Shown here one piece after another: positions 17,670-26,406 of a stretch of DNA of 64,000 nt (position 1 is its first letter; each line of letters starts with the position of its first letter). Position numbers and translations under genes: made by a program. Under the pieces are notes generated by a model. The model worked only from the letters and a program-made list of their open reading frames with translations, did not search any database and was not told where the DNA came from. Source of the stretch: Bacteroides congonensis (GTDB lineage Bacteria; Bacteroidota; Bacteroidia; Bacteroidales; Bacteroidaceae); contig NZ_FQXY01000007.1 in the NCBI RefSeq assembly GCF_900130125.1, positions 186,001 through 250,000 on the forward strand. The letters are read 5' to 3'.

Positions 17670-18923
17670 ATGATATTCAGCCGACACATCTATTGGATTA
17701 TACTGCTACACGTCGTACTTATTCTCGCCACCTCGGGAACAGGCGCCTGGCTTATCATCTCACAACGCGGATTTGTGACAGGCACATTATTAATCACCTG
17801 TTCCCTCTTCCAAATCAGCGGACTGGTAAACAAGCTGAATTCATTCAACCAAAAGTTACGTATCTTTTTCGACGCCATAGAAGATAAGGACAATATGCTT
17901 TACTTCCCCGAACAAAACGTCAGCAAAGAACAGGAAAAGCTGAACCGCTCTCTCAACCGCATCAATCTCCTGCTCGCCAGAACCCAATCAGAATATTCCA
18001 AACAGGAACACTTCTACCGCTCACTTCTGGAAGAAGTGCCCAGCGGTGTATTGGCATGGGATTCTACCGGAAAGATAATCATGGCAAACAGCGCCGCCCT
18101 CTCCTTATTGGGCTGCCAACAATTAACCCGATACCGGCAACTGGAATCCCTGTTACAAGAAAAAGGCAGAAAGGAACATCTCAGCCTTTCACAAAACCAC
18201 ATGAAACTACAAGATGAAACAATCACCCTCTTGTCTATCAAGGATATCGGCGACGAACTTAGCGACAAGGAAAGTGAATCGTGGAACAAACTAAGCCACG
18301 TGCTCACCCATGAAATAATGAACACCATCGCTCCCATTATCTCCCTGTCGCAAACACTTTCCGCCTATCCGGACATCAACGAGAAAGCGGTTCGCGGACT
18401 CCGCATCATTCAGGCACAAAGCGAACGTTTGTTACAATTCACCGAATCCTTCCGCCATCTCTCCTACCTGCCACAACCTGAAAAGAAACTTTTCTCACTT
18501 ACGGCAACCCTGGAGAATCTCCGTGAACTCCTGTCCGGCGATTTCAAAGAAAACAATATTACCTTCACACTGACCTGCCATCCCGAAACGATTCATATGC
18601 AAGGTGACGAAAACCAACTCTCCCAAGTCCTGCTCAACCTTCTGAAAAACTCCATGCAAGCACTGGAAGAAAAAGAAGAAGGCAGAATCAATATCCACGT
18701 ACAACAAGATGAACGCCTATCCATCAACATTACGGACAACGGCCCGGGTATTCCGCCCGAATTGCAGGAAAAGATATTTATTCCTTTTTTTACCACCAAA
18801 TCAGAAGGCAGTGGCATCGGGTTAAGTCTCTGCAAACAAATCATCCGCCTTCACGACGGGCATCTCACCGTCAAGGAAAGCTCTCCCGGAAAAACAGTTT
18901 TTCACATTGATATGCCGCTATAA
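17670..18923 (+). CDS. Sensor histidine kinase (NtrY/NtrB-like)
   Basis: Kinase of 417 residues partnering the NtrC-type regulator just upstream. Two N-terminal membrane helices (about 8-30 and 35-55) with almost no periplasmic loop suggest membrane-embedded or cytosolic sensing. A PAS-like domain covers about 115-195 (GVLAWDSTGKIIMAN). The phospho-acceptor is H214 in THEIMN. The ATPase domain has the N box LLNLLKNSMQAL, G1 DNGPGIP and G2 GSGIGLSLCK. The spacing of 5 bp implies co-transcription with the regulator. The signal is unknown; membrane stress or an efflux substrate would fit. Confidence 0.92.
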   Translation: MIFSRHIYWIILLHVVLILATSGTGAWLIISQRGFVTGTLLITCSLFQISGLVNKLNSFNQKLRIFFDAIEDKDNMLYFPEQNVSKEQEKLNRSLNRINLLLARTQSEYSKQEHFYRSLLEEVPSGVLAWDSTGKIIMANSAALSLLGCQQLTRYRQLESLLQEKGRKEHLSLSQNHMKLQDETITLLSIKDIGDELSDKESESWNKLSHVLTHEIMNTIAPIISLSQTLSAYPDINEKAVRGLRIIQAQSERLLQFTESFRHLSYLPQPEKKLFSLTATLENLRELLSGDFKENNITFTLTCHPETIHMQGDENQLSQVLLNLLKNSMQALEEKEEGRINIHVQQDERLSINITDNGPGIPPELQEKIFIPFFTTKSEGSGIGLSLCKQIIRLHDGHLTVKESSPGKTVFHIDMPL

Positions 18924-18983
18924 AACAAACCTTTCCATGCTTTTATGTGTTATTGTGTAAAGAACTTATTACATTAAAAAAGC

Positions 18984-20003
18984 ATGAAAGAAAAATACTG
19001 GAGATATTCCCTCATTATCATTATACTATTAATGGGAGTCATTATTTTCCGACAAATCACTCCTTTTATGGGGGGACTGTTGGGCGCACTTACCATTTAT
19101 ATCCTGGTACGCGGACAAATGGGCTACCTGATAAACAGGAAAAATATGAAACGCAGCATTGCCGCACTACTGATTATTGTAGAAACAATTCTCGTTTTCC
19201 TAGCTCCTGTGGGTCTGACGGTATGGTTACTCGTCGACTTGCTGAAGAACATTAATCTGGATCCTCAAACCTTCATCGAACCAATCCAGCAAACGGCAGA
19301 AGCCATCAAGACAAAAACCGGATACGACGTTTTGGGAAATGATACGTTGTCATTTCTCATTTCTTTAGCACCACGTATCGGACAAATTATCATGGGCAGT
19401 ATCAGCAGCCTGGCTATCAATCTGTTCGTCATGATATTCGTCCTTTATTTCATGCTCATGGGCGGAAGAAAAATGGAAGCTTACATTGATGACATCCTTC
19501 CTTTCAATGACAAGAATACGCAGGAAGTAACAAACGAAATCTTTATGATTGTGCGTTCCAATGCCATAGGCATTCCTTTGTTGGCAATTATACAGGGGGG
19601 AGTCGCCATGATAGGTTACCTCATCTTTGGTGCCCCCAATATATGGCTTCTGGGCTTTTTCACTTGCTTTGCCACTATTATCCCGATGGTAGGTACCGCA
19701 CTGGTGTGGTTTCCGGTATCTGTCTATTTTGCCCTGACCGGCGACTGGTTCAATGCAATCGGCCTGTTTGCGTATGGCGCCATAGTCATTTCACAATCCG
19801 ATAACCTTATCCGGTTTATCCTTCAAAAGAAGATGGCGGACACACATCCGCTCATCACTATCTTCGGTGTAGTCATCGGTTTGCCGATATTCGGGTTTAT
19901 GGGAGTCATCTTCGGGCCGCTGTTGCTATCATTATTCTTCCTTTTCGTTGATATGTTCAAGAAAGAATATCTGGATTCGCGAAATAAGCTTCTTCTAAAA
20001 TGA
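18984..20003 (+). CDS. AI-2E family transporter (PerM/DUF20)
   Basis: Integral membrane protein of 339 residues with about eight hydrophobic segments and the central amphipathic region typical of the AI-2E/PerM family (IMGSISSLAINLFVMIF and the late VIGLPIFGFMGVIFGPLLL-like region). Members have been linked to autoinducer export, Na+/H+ exchange or unknown transport, so the family name does not fix the function. It begins 60 bp after the kinase on the same strand and may be read through from that operon; no consensus promoter was recognised in the gap. Confidence 0.85.
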   Translation: MKEKYWRYSLIIIILLMGVIIFRQITPFMGGLLGALTIYILVRGQMGYLINRKNMKRSIAALLIIVETILVFLAPVGLTVWLLVDLLKNINLDPQTFIEPIQQTAEAIKTKTGYDVLGNDTLSFLISLAPRIGQIIMGSISSLAINLFVMIFVLYFMLMGGRKMEAYIDDILPFNDKNTQEVTNEIFMIVRSNAIGIPLLAIIQGGVAMIGYLIFGAPNIWLLGFFTCFATIIPMVGTALVWFPVSVYFALTGDWFNAIGLFAYGAIVISQSDNLIRFILQKKMADTHPLITIFGVVIGLPIFGFMGVIFGPLLLSLFFLFVDMFKKEYLDSRNKLLLK

Positions 20004-20024
20004 AAGAACTACCGAAAAAATGCG

Positions 20025-20032
20025 TACTTTTG
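20025..20032 (+). promoter_or_regulatory. -7 box for the GT2 gene
   Basis: TACTTTTG matches the Bacteroidetes -7 consensus TAnnTTTG and lies 26 bp before the glycosyltransferase ATG. No clear -33 TTTG at 19-21 bp was found. Confidence 0.45.
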
Positions 20033-20058
20033 TGAGCGTAAAAACGACACTATAATTC

Positions 20059-21231
20059 ATGGAAGCATTTACATTCAATACTGCCGAGCTGATTGCATTA
20101 TCAGCAGCAGGAGTTCTTTTTATCATTCAGCTTATTTACTATCTCGGTTTGTACAACCGGATACATCTGCGTAACAAGGCAGTACGTAAAGAGGAAGCTC
20201 ACTTCACACGGGAATTGCCGCCACTTTCCGTCATCATCTGTGCACGCAACGAAGCTGATAACCTGCGTAAAGTCCTGCCTGCCATACTGGAACAGGATTA
20301 TCCGCAATTTGAAGTCATTGTCATCAACGACGCTTCCACAGACGAGACAGAAGATGTACTGGGATTTATGGAAGAGAAATATCCTCATCTTTACCACAGT
20401 TTTACACCGGACAGCGCCCGCTATATCAGCCATAAGAAACTGGCTCTGACATTGGGCATCAAAGCCAGCAAACACGACTGGCTCGTATTCACGGAAACCA
20501 ACTGTATCCCCGCAAGTAAGAATTGGTTGAAACTGATGGCACGCAACTTTACCTCGCAAACGCAGGTGGTATTGGGCTATAGCGGCTATGACCGCACCAA
20601 AGGATGGCTGCACAAACGTGTCGCATTCGATACACTGTTCCAGTCATTGCGTTACCTGGGCTTTGCCTTGGCCGGAAAGCCTTACATGGGTATCGGTCGC
20701 AACCTTGCCTACCGCAAAGAATTATTCTTCAAGCAGAAAGGCTTTTCCAGTTATCTGAACCTGCAACGCGGAGAAGATGATTTATTTATCAATCAGATAG
20801 CCAACAGCAGCAATACCCGTGTAGAAACGGACTTCAATGCTACCATGCGGATACAACCTGTTTACCGTTATAAAGACTGGAAAGAGGAAAAAGTCAGCTA
20901 TATAGCTACTTCACGTTTTTATCGTGGAGCGCAACGTTACTTATTAGGTTTTGAAACCCTGTCACGCCTGTTGTTCTATGCCGCTTGTATCACTGGTATT
21001 GTATTCGGCATTCTTAGCTTCCATTGGCTGCCGGCAGGTATCGCATTATTGCTTTGGCTGATTCGCTACACAGTGCAAGCCGTCATTATCAACCAGGCAG
21101 CCAAAGAGATGGGTGGCAACAGGAAATATTATTTCTCATTGCCTGTGTTCGATATTCTCCAACCGATGCAGTCATTGAATTTCAAACTCTGCCGCTTCTT
21201 CCGTGGTAAAGGAGACTTTATGAGAAGATAA
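20059..21231 (+). CDS. Family 2 glycosyltransferase, membrane bound
   Basis: Processive-type GT2 enzyme of 390 residues. One N-terminal membrane helix (about 10-30) is followed by the nucleotide-sugar domain with PLSVIICARNEADNL, the DxD-type motif region VINDAS (about 95) and ETNCIP, then RGEDDLF (about 255), which provides the acceptor-side acidic motif. Two to three further helices lie near residues 300-360. It should add sugars to a lipid-linked or surface polysaccharide on the cytosolic face of the inner membrane. Neighbours give no pathway, and it appears to be a single transcription unit with its own -7 box. Confidence 0.88.
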   Translation: MEAFTFNTAELIALSAAGVLFIIQLIYYLGLYNRIHLRNKAVRKEEAHFTRELPPLSVIICARNEADNLRKVLPAILEQDYPQFEVIVINDASTDETEDVLGFMEEKYPHLYHSFTPDSARYISHKKLALTLGIKASKHDWLVFTETNCIPASKNWLKLMARNFTSQTQVVLGYSGYDRTKGWLHKRVAFDTLFQSLRYLGFALAGKPYMGIGRNLAYRKELFFKQKGFSSYLNLQRGEDDLFINQIANSSNTRVETDFNATMRIQPVYRYKDWKEEKVSYIATSRFYRGAQRYLLGFETLSRLLFYAACITGIVFGILSFHWLPAGIALLLWLIRYTVQAVIINQAAKEMGGNRKYYFSLPVFDILQPMQSLNFKLCRFFRGKGDFMRR

Positions 21232-21273
21232 ATATAAGGGGCTGTTCCCAAAAACTCAGCTTAGAGAGTTACC

Positions 21274-22518
21274 CTATTCGTATCTCATGGAACTCGCCGG
21301 ATTGATTTTTGTAATCAGGAATGAAGGGCCTATCAGCATCAGGACAGCAGCCGACAATGTGCCGATATTAATCAAAAGGAAAAGCAATATATTGAAAGAA
21401 ACCGGAACCACATCTACATAATAAGTCTCCGGATCAAGTTTAAAAATACCGAATTGGGATTGAAGGATACAGAATGCCAAACCGATGGCATTTCCCCAAA
21501 GCATCCCTTTACCAATCAGGAAAACGGCAAACCAAAGGAAGGTTTTGCGAATCGTAAAGTTATTCGCTCCCAAAGCCTTCAGGATACCAATCATGTTCGT
21601 ACGTTCGATAATGATAATCAGCAAACCGGAAATCATGGTAAAGCCGGCAACGCCTACCATCAGAATCAAAATCACCCACACATTCAAATCAAGCAAGTCA
21701 AGCCATGCAAATATCTGCGGATTCAACTGTTCGATGCTACGCACATAATATACGCCGCCCAGTTCATCCTGCCGGTTATCAGTGTCGATTGCTATTTCAT
21801 ACGTCGTATCTTCCAGCTTATCATAATCTTTCACTTGAAGCTCCACTCCGGTCACCTGCTCCGGTTGCCAACCATTCAGGCGATTCACCAGACTAAGGTC
21901 AGTCAATAAAAAAAGATTATCATATTCGGAAAAGTTTGTCTGATAAATTCCGGCAATAGTCAGCCGCCGGGCACGTACATCGTCCTGTATATAATAGGTA
22001 TATATCTTATCCCCCAACTTCAACTTCATCTTCGTAGCCAAAGCCTTGGAAATAAGTACCTGATTACTGGAAACAGAGTCACTGAAAACCGGAATTTCGC
22101 CTTCCACCAAATATTCTTCCATGAAGCGGGGATCAAACTCCGGCCCGACACCTTTCAGCACCATTCCCTGAAAAGCATCATCCGTCTTTATCATGCCCGG
22201 TTTCGTAGAAAAACGCTGTACGTGGCTTATTTCGGGATAACCGGCAAGAGCCGCCATCATGCTATCCCCCACTATAATTGGATGAGTCTCATAAGAACTG
22301 GCCGCATCCAGATTGGTAATCTGGATATGCGAGCCGAATCCTATGACTTTATTTCGCACTTCACTTTTGAACCCGATAACTACCGCCACAGCTATAATCA
22401 TGACCGCCAGTCCGATAGCAATACCCGCCATGGCAATGAGGACCGCAGGACGTGACACCTGCTTTCCGCCATCGCTTTCACGATAGATACGCCGGGCTAT
22501 GAAAAGTGATAGAGACAA
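21274..22518 (-). CDS. Lipoprotein-releasing-type ABC permease (LolC/LolE family)
   Basis: Inner-membrane permease of 414 residues with one N-terminal helix (about 25-50), a large periplasmic MacB-type domain (about 55-240) and three C-terminal helices (about 275-400) forming an FtsX domain. This four-helix layout is that of LolC/E, which extract outer-membrane lipoproteins. No ATPase gene is adjacent; it lies 18 bp downstream of an aminotransferase gene, as is usual in Bacteroides. The expected partner LolD would be encoded elsewhere. The gene converges with the GT2 gene across a 42-bp gap without a clear terminator. Confidence 0.87.
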   Translation of the reverse strand: MSLSLFIARRIYRESDGGKQVSRPAVLIAMAGIAIGLAVMIIAVAVVIGFKSEVRNKVIGFGSHIQITNLDAASSYETHPIIVGDSMMAALAGYPEISHVQRFSTKPGMIKTDDAFQGMVLKGVGPEFDPRFMEEYLVEGEIPVFSDSVSSNQVLISKALATKMKLKLGDKIYTYYIQDDVRARRLTIAGIYQTNFSEYDNLFLLTDLSLVNRLNGWQPEQVTGVELQVKDYDKLEDTTYEIAIDTDNRQDELGGVYYVRSIEQLNPQIFAWLDLLDLNVWVILILMVGVAGFTMISGLLIIIIERTNMIGILKALGANNFTIRKTFLWFAVFLIGKGMLWGNAIGLAFCILQSQFGIFKLDPETYYVDVVPVSFNILLFLLINIGTLSAAVLMLIGPSFLITKINPASSMRYE

Positions 22519-22536
22519 TTTTTTAGTGATTAATGA

Positions 22537-23736
22537 TTAATCTACTCTTCCCGGATACGCTTCCAAAGCCTTCTGCAAAACAAAAAGCGCACGGGTTAAA
22601 TCTTCTTTCTTCAACACGTAAGCGATACGGACTTCGTTAATGCCGGAACCCGGAGTCGTATAAAAACCGGAAGCCGGAGCCATGAATACCGTCTGACCTT
22701 CATATTCGAAATCAGAAAGACACCATGCACAGAACTTGTCCGAATCATCTACCGGAAGTTTTGCTACGGTATAGAAAGCGCCCATCGGAATTGGGGAATA
22801 AACACCCGGAATACGGTTCAAGCCGTCAATCAGGCATTTACGACGTTCCACGTATTCGTCATACGTCTCGCGATAGTATTCTTCCGGAGCATCCAGTGAA
22901 GCCTCAGCAGCAATCTGTCCGATCAAAGGGGGGCTCAAACGAGCCTGGCAGAACTTCATGACAGCATCACGTATTTCTTTATTCTTGGTAATCAGCGCAC
23001 CGATACGGATTCCACATTCCGAATAACGTTTCGAAACGGAGTCAATTAGTACCACATTATTCTCGATACCTTCCAAATGGCAGGCAGAGATATAAGGAGA
23101 ACCCGTATAAATAAATTCACGATATACCTCGTCGGAGAAAAGGAACAAATCATACTTCTTCACCAGATCACGAATCTGATTCATCTCGCGACGGGTATAC
23201 AGATAACCGGTCGGGTTATTCGGATTACAAATCAGTATCGCTTTGGTGCGTTCGTTTATCAACTCTTCAAATTTCTCCACTTTTGGAAGTGAGAAACCCT
23301 CTTCGATAGTCGTAGCAATAGTGCGAATCTTCGCTCCGGCAGAGATGGCGAATGCCATATAGTTAGCATAAGCCGGTTCCGGAACAATAATCTCGTCCCC
23401 CGGATTCAGGCAGGAAAGGAAAGAAAACAATACCGCTTCCGAACCACCCGATGTAATGATTATATCATCTGCCGTAAGGTTGATATTGAACTTTGCATAA
23501 TATCCTACTAATTTCTCGCGATAGCTACGGTAACCTGCACTGGGACTGTATTCCAGCACTTTGCGGTCAATATTGCGTATCGCGTCAATCGCGGCCTGAG
23601 GAGTGGGCAGGTCAGGCTGTCCGATGTTCAGGTGAAATACATGGACTCCGCGTTGCTTGGCAGCGTCTGCCAAAGGAGCCAGTTTTCTGATAGGAGATGC
23701 AGGCATCTCGTTTCCGCGAATGGATATGGTTGGCAT
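22537..23736 (-). CDS. Class I/II PLP-dependent aminotransferase
   Basis: Cytosolic aminotransferase of 399 residues, fold type I. The motif NPNNPTG (171-177), SDEVYREF (201-208) and the PLP-binding lysine K236 in SVSKRYSECGIRIG are present, as is an arginine for the substrate alpha-carboxylate near residue 370. It resembles the AspC/aromatic aminotransferase group (alpha clade); exact amino-acid preference cannot be read from sequence. It is first in a two-gene unit with the LolC/E-type permease and has a -7 box (23796-23789) about 53 bp upstream of its ATG. Confidence 0.92.
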   Translation of the reverse strand: MPTISIRGNEMPASPIRKLAPLADAAKQRGVHVFHLNIGQPDLPTPQAAIDAIRNIDRKVLEYSPSAGYRSYREKLVGYYAKFNINLTADDIIITSGGSEAVLFSFLSCLNPGDEIIVPEPAYANYMAFAISAGAKIRTIATTIEEGFSLPKVEKFEELINERTKAILICNPNNPTGYLYTRREMNQIRDLVKKYDLFLFSDEVYREFIYTGSPYISACHLEGIENNVVLIDSVSKRYSECGIRIGALITKNKEIRDAVMKFCQARLSPPLIGQIAAEASLDAPEEYYRETYDEYVERRKCLIDGLNRIPGVYSPIPMGAFYTVAKLPVDDSDKFCAWCLSDFEYEGQTVFMAPASGFYTTPGSGINEVRIAYVLKKEDLTRALFVLQKALEAYPGRVD

Positions 23737-23788
23737 AATTTTAACTACAAATTACTTAATTACTATTTACTTTATCTACTTGGAGCTG

Positions 23789-23796
23789 CAAATGTA
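23789..23796 (-). promoter_or_regulatory. -7 box for the aminotransferase-permease unit
   Basis: TACATTTG on the minus strand, matching TAnnTTTG, about 53 bp from the aminotransferase ATG. The divergent gap 23737-23917 holds this and the -7 box of the plus-strand gene. Confidence 0.5.
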
Positions 23797-23880
23797 CGCA
23801 ATAATTTGAATACAGAGACATAAAAACTTTAAAAACCTTAGCAAGGTTAAAAACGTTATGGGATTTTGAAAATAAAGCTA

Positions 23881-23888
23881 TACATTTG
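23881..23888 (+). promoter_or_regulatory. -7 box for the fucose-isomerase-like gene
   Basis: TACATTTG matches TAnnTTTG and lies 29 bp upstream of the ATG at 23918. A TTTTG is only 12 bp upstream, so no properly spaced -33 element is evident. Confidence 0.5.
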
Positions 23889-23917
23889 TCATACGGAAAA
23901 CTTAAAACAATATCATA

Positions 23918-25153
23918 ATGACCATACACCTTATCTCATTCGCGTCACTACTTCATAAACAAGTCTCACTGCGCAGTTCACACGAAGCGATTTTGAGTGA
24001 ACTTGAAAAATATTATACCGTAAAACTCGTCGACTATCAGGATATGGACAAGTTGACGAGTGATGATTTCAAAATTATTTTTATCGCTACCGGTGGAGTA
24101 GAAAGGCTGGTCATCCAACATTTCGAAAACCTCCCCCGCCCTGCCATTTTACTGGCAGATGGCATGCAAAACTCTCTTGCAGCCGCCCTGGAGATATCTA
24201 CATGGCTTCGCGGAAGGGGAATGAAGAGCGAAATCCTTCATGGTGAACTGCCATCCATTATACAGCGTGTACATATACTTTATAATAATTTCCGGGCACA
24301 ACGTTCCTTATTCGGCAAACGTATCGGAGTTATCGGCACTCCTTCATCCTGGCTGGTCGCCAGTAATGTTGACTATCTGCTGGCAAAACGCCGTTGGGGC
24401 ATCGAATACATAGACATTCCACTGGAACGTATCTATGAACATTTTCAACAAATCACGGATGATCAAGTAGGTGCTTCCTGTGCCGCAGTCGCCTCGCAAG
24501 CTCTTGCCTGCCGAGAGGGAACTCCTGAAGATATTATCAAAGCGATGCGGCTCTACCGGGCTATCAAGAAAGTATGCGAAGAAGAGAAGCTGGAAGCACT
24601 GACACTAAGTTGTTTCAAACTGATTGAGCAAATTGACACTACCGGCTGTCTGGCATTGTCCTTGCTGAACGATGACGGAATAATGGCAGGCTGCGAAGGT
24701 GACCTTCAATCCATATTCACCCTGCTTGCCGTGAAGTCACTGACCGGAAAAGACGGATTCATGGCAAATCCTTCCATGATTAATACACGTACCAACGAAC
24801 TTATTTTAGCACACTGTACCATCGGGCTGAAACAAACGGAAAGGTATATTATCCGCAACCATTTCGAAACGGAAAAAGGAATTGCCATCCAGGGATTGCT
24901 CCCGACAGGAGACGTGACTATCATAAAGTGCGGCGGTGAATGTCTGGACGAGTACTACCTCTCTACCGGAACCCTATCCGAAAATACGAATTATATCAAT
25001 ATGTGCCGGACACAAGCCCGCATACGGATGAATACTCCGGCAGAATATTTCCTGAAGAATCCATTGGGCAATCATCACATTTTGATTCATGGAAATTTTG
25101 AAGATACATTGAATGAGTTCTTCCTGGCAAATGCCTGCAAACGAACCGAATAA
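23918..25153 (+). CDS. L-fucose/L-arabinose isomerase-like protein
   Basis: Protein of 411 residues resembling the sugar-isomerase superfamily that includes L-fucose isomerase. An N-terminal Rossmann-like part (about 1-170, IIFIATGGVE; GKRIGVIGTPSSWLVAS) precedes a C-terminal domain with CGGECLDEYYLSTGT and the late HHILIHGNFEDTL. It is shorter than true FucI (about 590 residues), so it may act on another substrate or be a distant homologue. It stands alone with its own -7 box, and an 18-bp inverted repeat follows its stop. No sugar-catabolic neighbours are present. Superfamily membership is likely; isomerase activity is not shown by the sequence. Confidence 0.72.
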   Translation: MTIHLISFASLLHKQVSLRSSHEAILSELEKYYTVKLVDYQDMDKLTSDDFKIIFIATGGVERLVIQHFENLPRPAILLADGMQNSLAAALEISTWLRGRGMKSEILHGELPSIIQRVHILYNNFRAQRSLFGKRIGVIGTPSSWLVASNVDYLLAKRRWGIEYIDIPLERIYEHFQQITDDQVGASCAAVASQALACREGTPEDIIKAMRLYRAIKKVCEEEKLEALTLSCFKLIEQIDTTGCLALSLLNDDGIMAGCEGDLQSIFTLLAVKSLTGKDGFMANPSMINTRTNELILAHCTIGLKQTERYIIRNHFETEKGIAIQGLLPTGDVTIIKCGGECLDEYYLSTGTLSENTNYINMCRTQARIRMNTPAEYFLKNPLGNHHILIHGNFEDTLNEFFLANACKRTE

Positions 25154-25157
25154 TATG

Positions 25158-25215
25158 CTGCGACATTTTTGTATTATTCTTAAGTATTATAGGGGGAAAT
25201 ACAAAAATGTCGCAG
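25158..25215. repeat. 18-bp perfect inverted repeat downstream of the isomerase-like gene
   Basis: Arms CTGCGACATTTTTGTATT (25158-25175) and its exact reverse complement (25198-25215) flank a 22-base loop. It begins 4 bp after the stop codon of the isomerase-like gene. There is no U-tract, so it is not a standard terminator; an RNA-stabilising 3' structure or a small palindromic repeat element are both possible. Positions 25216-25396 show no gene or other signal. Confidence 0.6.
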
Positions 25216-25396
25216 AGGTAGTAATCAAGCAGTTAAGTCTGAAAACGCCTTGTTTTTAAGATAAGTTCACAAAAAACAATAGGATGTTTTTGCTTTTTTC
25301 TGAAGAAAAACTGCACTTTCATCATATTATTCTAATTATCAACGAATTACCACTGATACCACCTATTATCTTCGTATCTAACTGGCAAATATCAAA

Positions 25397-25480
25397 TTGC
25401 ACTTGTGCAACTGGTCGGACAGACAAGTGTAACAACCAAGTTGCTCTTGTGTATCATTCCGGTTGCACAAGTGCAACCGG
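25397..25480. repeat. Cluster of related palindromes with core TTGCAC/GTGCAA
   Basis: TTGCACTTGTGCAA (25397-25410) and a longer 22-bp palindrome-like element with 10-bp arms CCGGTTGCAC and GTGCAACCGG around AA (25459-25480) flank two decayed copies (near 25423-25432 and 25440-25452). The copies alternate in orientation. No reading frame overlapping it looks real. It may be a protein-binding array or remnant of a short repeat element. Confidence 0.5.
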
Positions 25481-25530
25481 ATAATTCAATTAGATGAATT
25501 GATCAATAGAACGGCAGAAAAGATTAATAG

Positions 25531-25568
25531 AATAGGAAGAAGTTATTAAATCTTCCTATTGTTTTTTT
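25531..25568. terminator. Bidirectional terminator at the end of locus A
   Basis: A 10-bp perfect stem AATAGGAAGA/TCTTCCTATT (25531-25540 with 25551-25560) is followed on the plus strand by a run of seven T (25562-25568). It lies directly after the last minus-strand gene of locus A and can serve both that operon and plus-strand transcripts from the isomerase-like gene. Confidence 0.7.
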
Positions 25569-26383
25569 CAAATCAACCGCTCAGTCATACTGAATGTATT
25601 GATTTCATTAGCAACCAATGTTACTCTGGAATCTATACTATAATGATAATATCCTCCACTATCTAATTTTATACGAATCAGATGCCCCACACCTAAAGTT
25701 TGAGCAGGAACAACGGCACGAAATACTGTATCCGATACTTTTTTCATAATAATCCATTCTTCAGTATCAGCGTCTTTCAGCGTGGCGGTTTGCTTCAACA
25801 AATCCACGGTTACCGTACGTTTTGCCTTCATTTCGGCAGAAACGCCCACTTTATCCGAAGGCAAAATGACTTCTACCAATGCTAACTTATGGGCAAAAGT
25901 CAGGGTAATGGATGTATCATCCGCAGTAGATGTGGTATGACTAGCCAAAAGAAGGTCGCTTTGGTCATAGGCATTTCCTACAGACTGGTCTTTTGCCACC
26001 TGATGTTCAAATGTAGTAGCTGTGACAGAAGCCGAATAAGGATAATAGCTGTAAAAATTCACCGAACTTCCATCTATTGGGAAAGTGATTGCCTTCTCTG
26101 CGTCCCATTGATTGTCATGATAGACATACTTCAAATTTCCCTGCCCCTCTATCACATTCAGCCCACTACGATTGACTGCAAAAAGACCTAATTCATCATT
26201 TGCTACAAAAACCGTTTTATTGCCGGTAGTGGCAGTGCGGGTCAACGAAGAGATGCCTATATGAAAAGATACTTCTTTTCCTGCGTTGGATGTGCCAAGA
26301 GTATGTTCCATCTCAGCTTGTTCACAAGAGAATAAAAGCCCGGATGCCATTATTATTCCCGTCAGTATATTTTGTTTATTCAT
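25568..26383 (-). CDS. Fimbrillin-like (Mfa1-type) surface lipoprotein, locus A
   Basis: Lipoprotein of 271 residues, lipobox FSC near residue 20, with the fimbrillin-like signature pattern: KTVFVANDELGLFAVN, FPIDGSSVNFYSYYPY, a DQS...SDLL stretch and THKL-like FAHKLALVEV. These match the Mfa_like_1 group found in fimbriae and in many Bacteroides polysaccharide loci. It is the last gene of the locus A operon, 23 bp after a larger lipoprotein gene. A clear paralogue (58621-59430) sits in locus B. In this context a surface glycan-binding protein taking the place of SusE/SusF is more likely than a fimbrial subunit; binding is not demonstrated. Confidence 0.78.
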   Translation of the reverse strand: MNKQNILTGIIMASGLLFSCEQAEMEHTLGTSNAGKEVSFHIGISSLTRTATTGNKTVFVANDELGLFAVNRSGLNVIEGQGNLKYVYHDNQWDAEKAITFPIDGSSVNFYSYYPYSASVTATTFEHQVAKDQSVGNAYDQSDLLLASHTTSTADDTSITLTFAHKLALVEVILPSDKVGVSAEMKAKRTVTVDLLKQTATLKDADTEEWIIMKKVSDTVFRAVVPAQTLGVGHLIRIKLDSGGYYHYSIDSRVTLVANEINTFSMTERLI

Positions 26384-26406
26384 ATTCGTTCGTATTTAAA
26401 AGATTA

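Noticed and set aside
25397..25480. CRISPR array
   Set aside because: The copies alternate in orientation, are too few and too diverged, and no cas genes are near.
25284..25484. 66-codon frame across the palindrome cluster
   Set aside because: Composition is dictated by the repeats; no ribosome-binding context or family resemblance.
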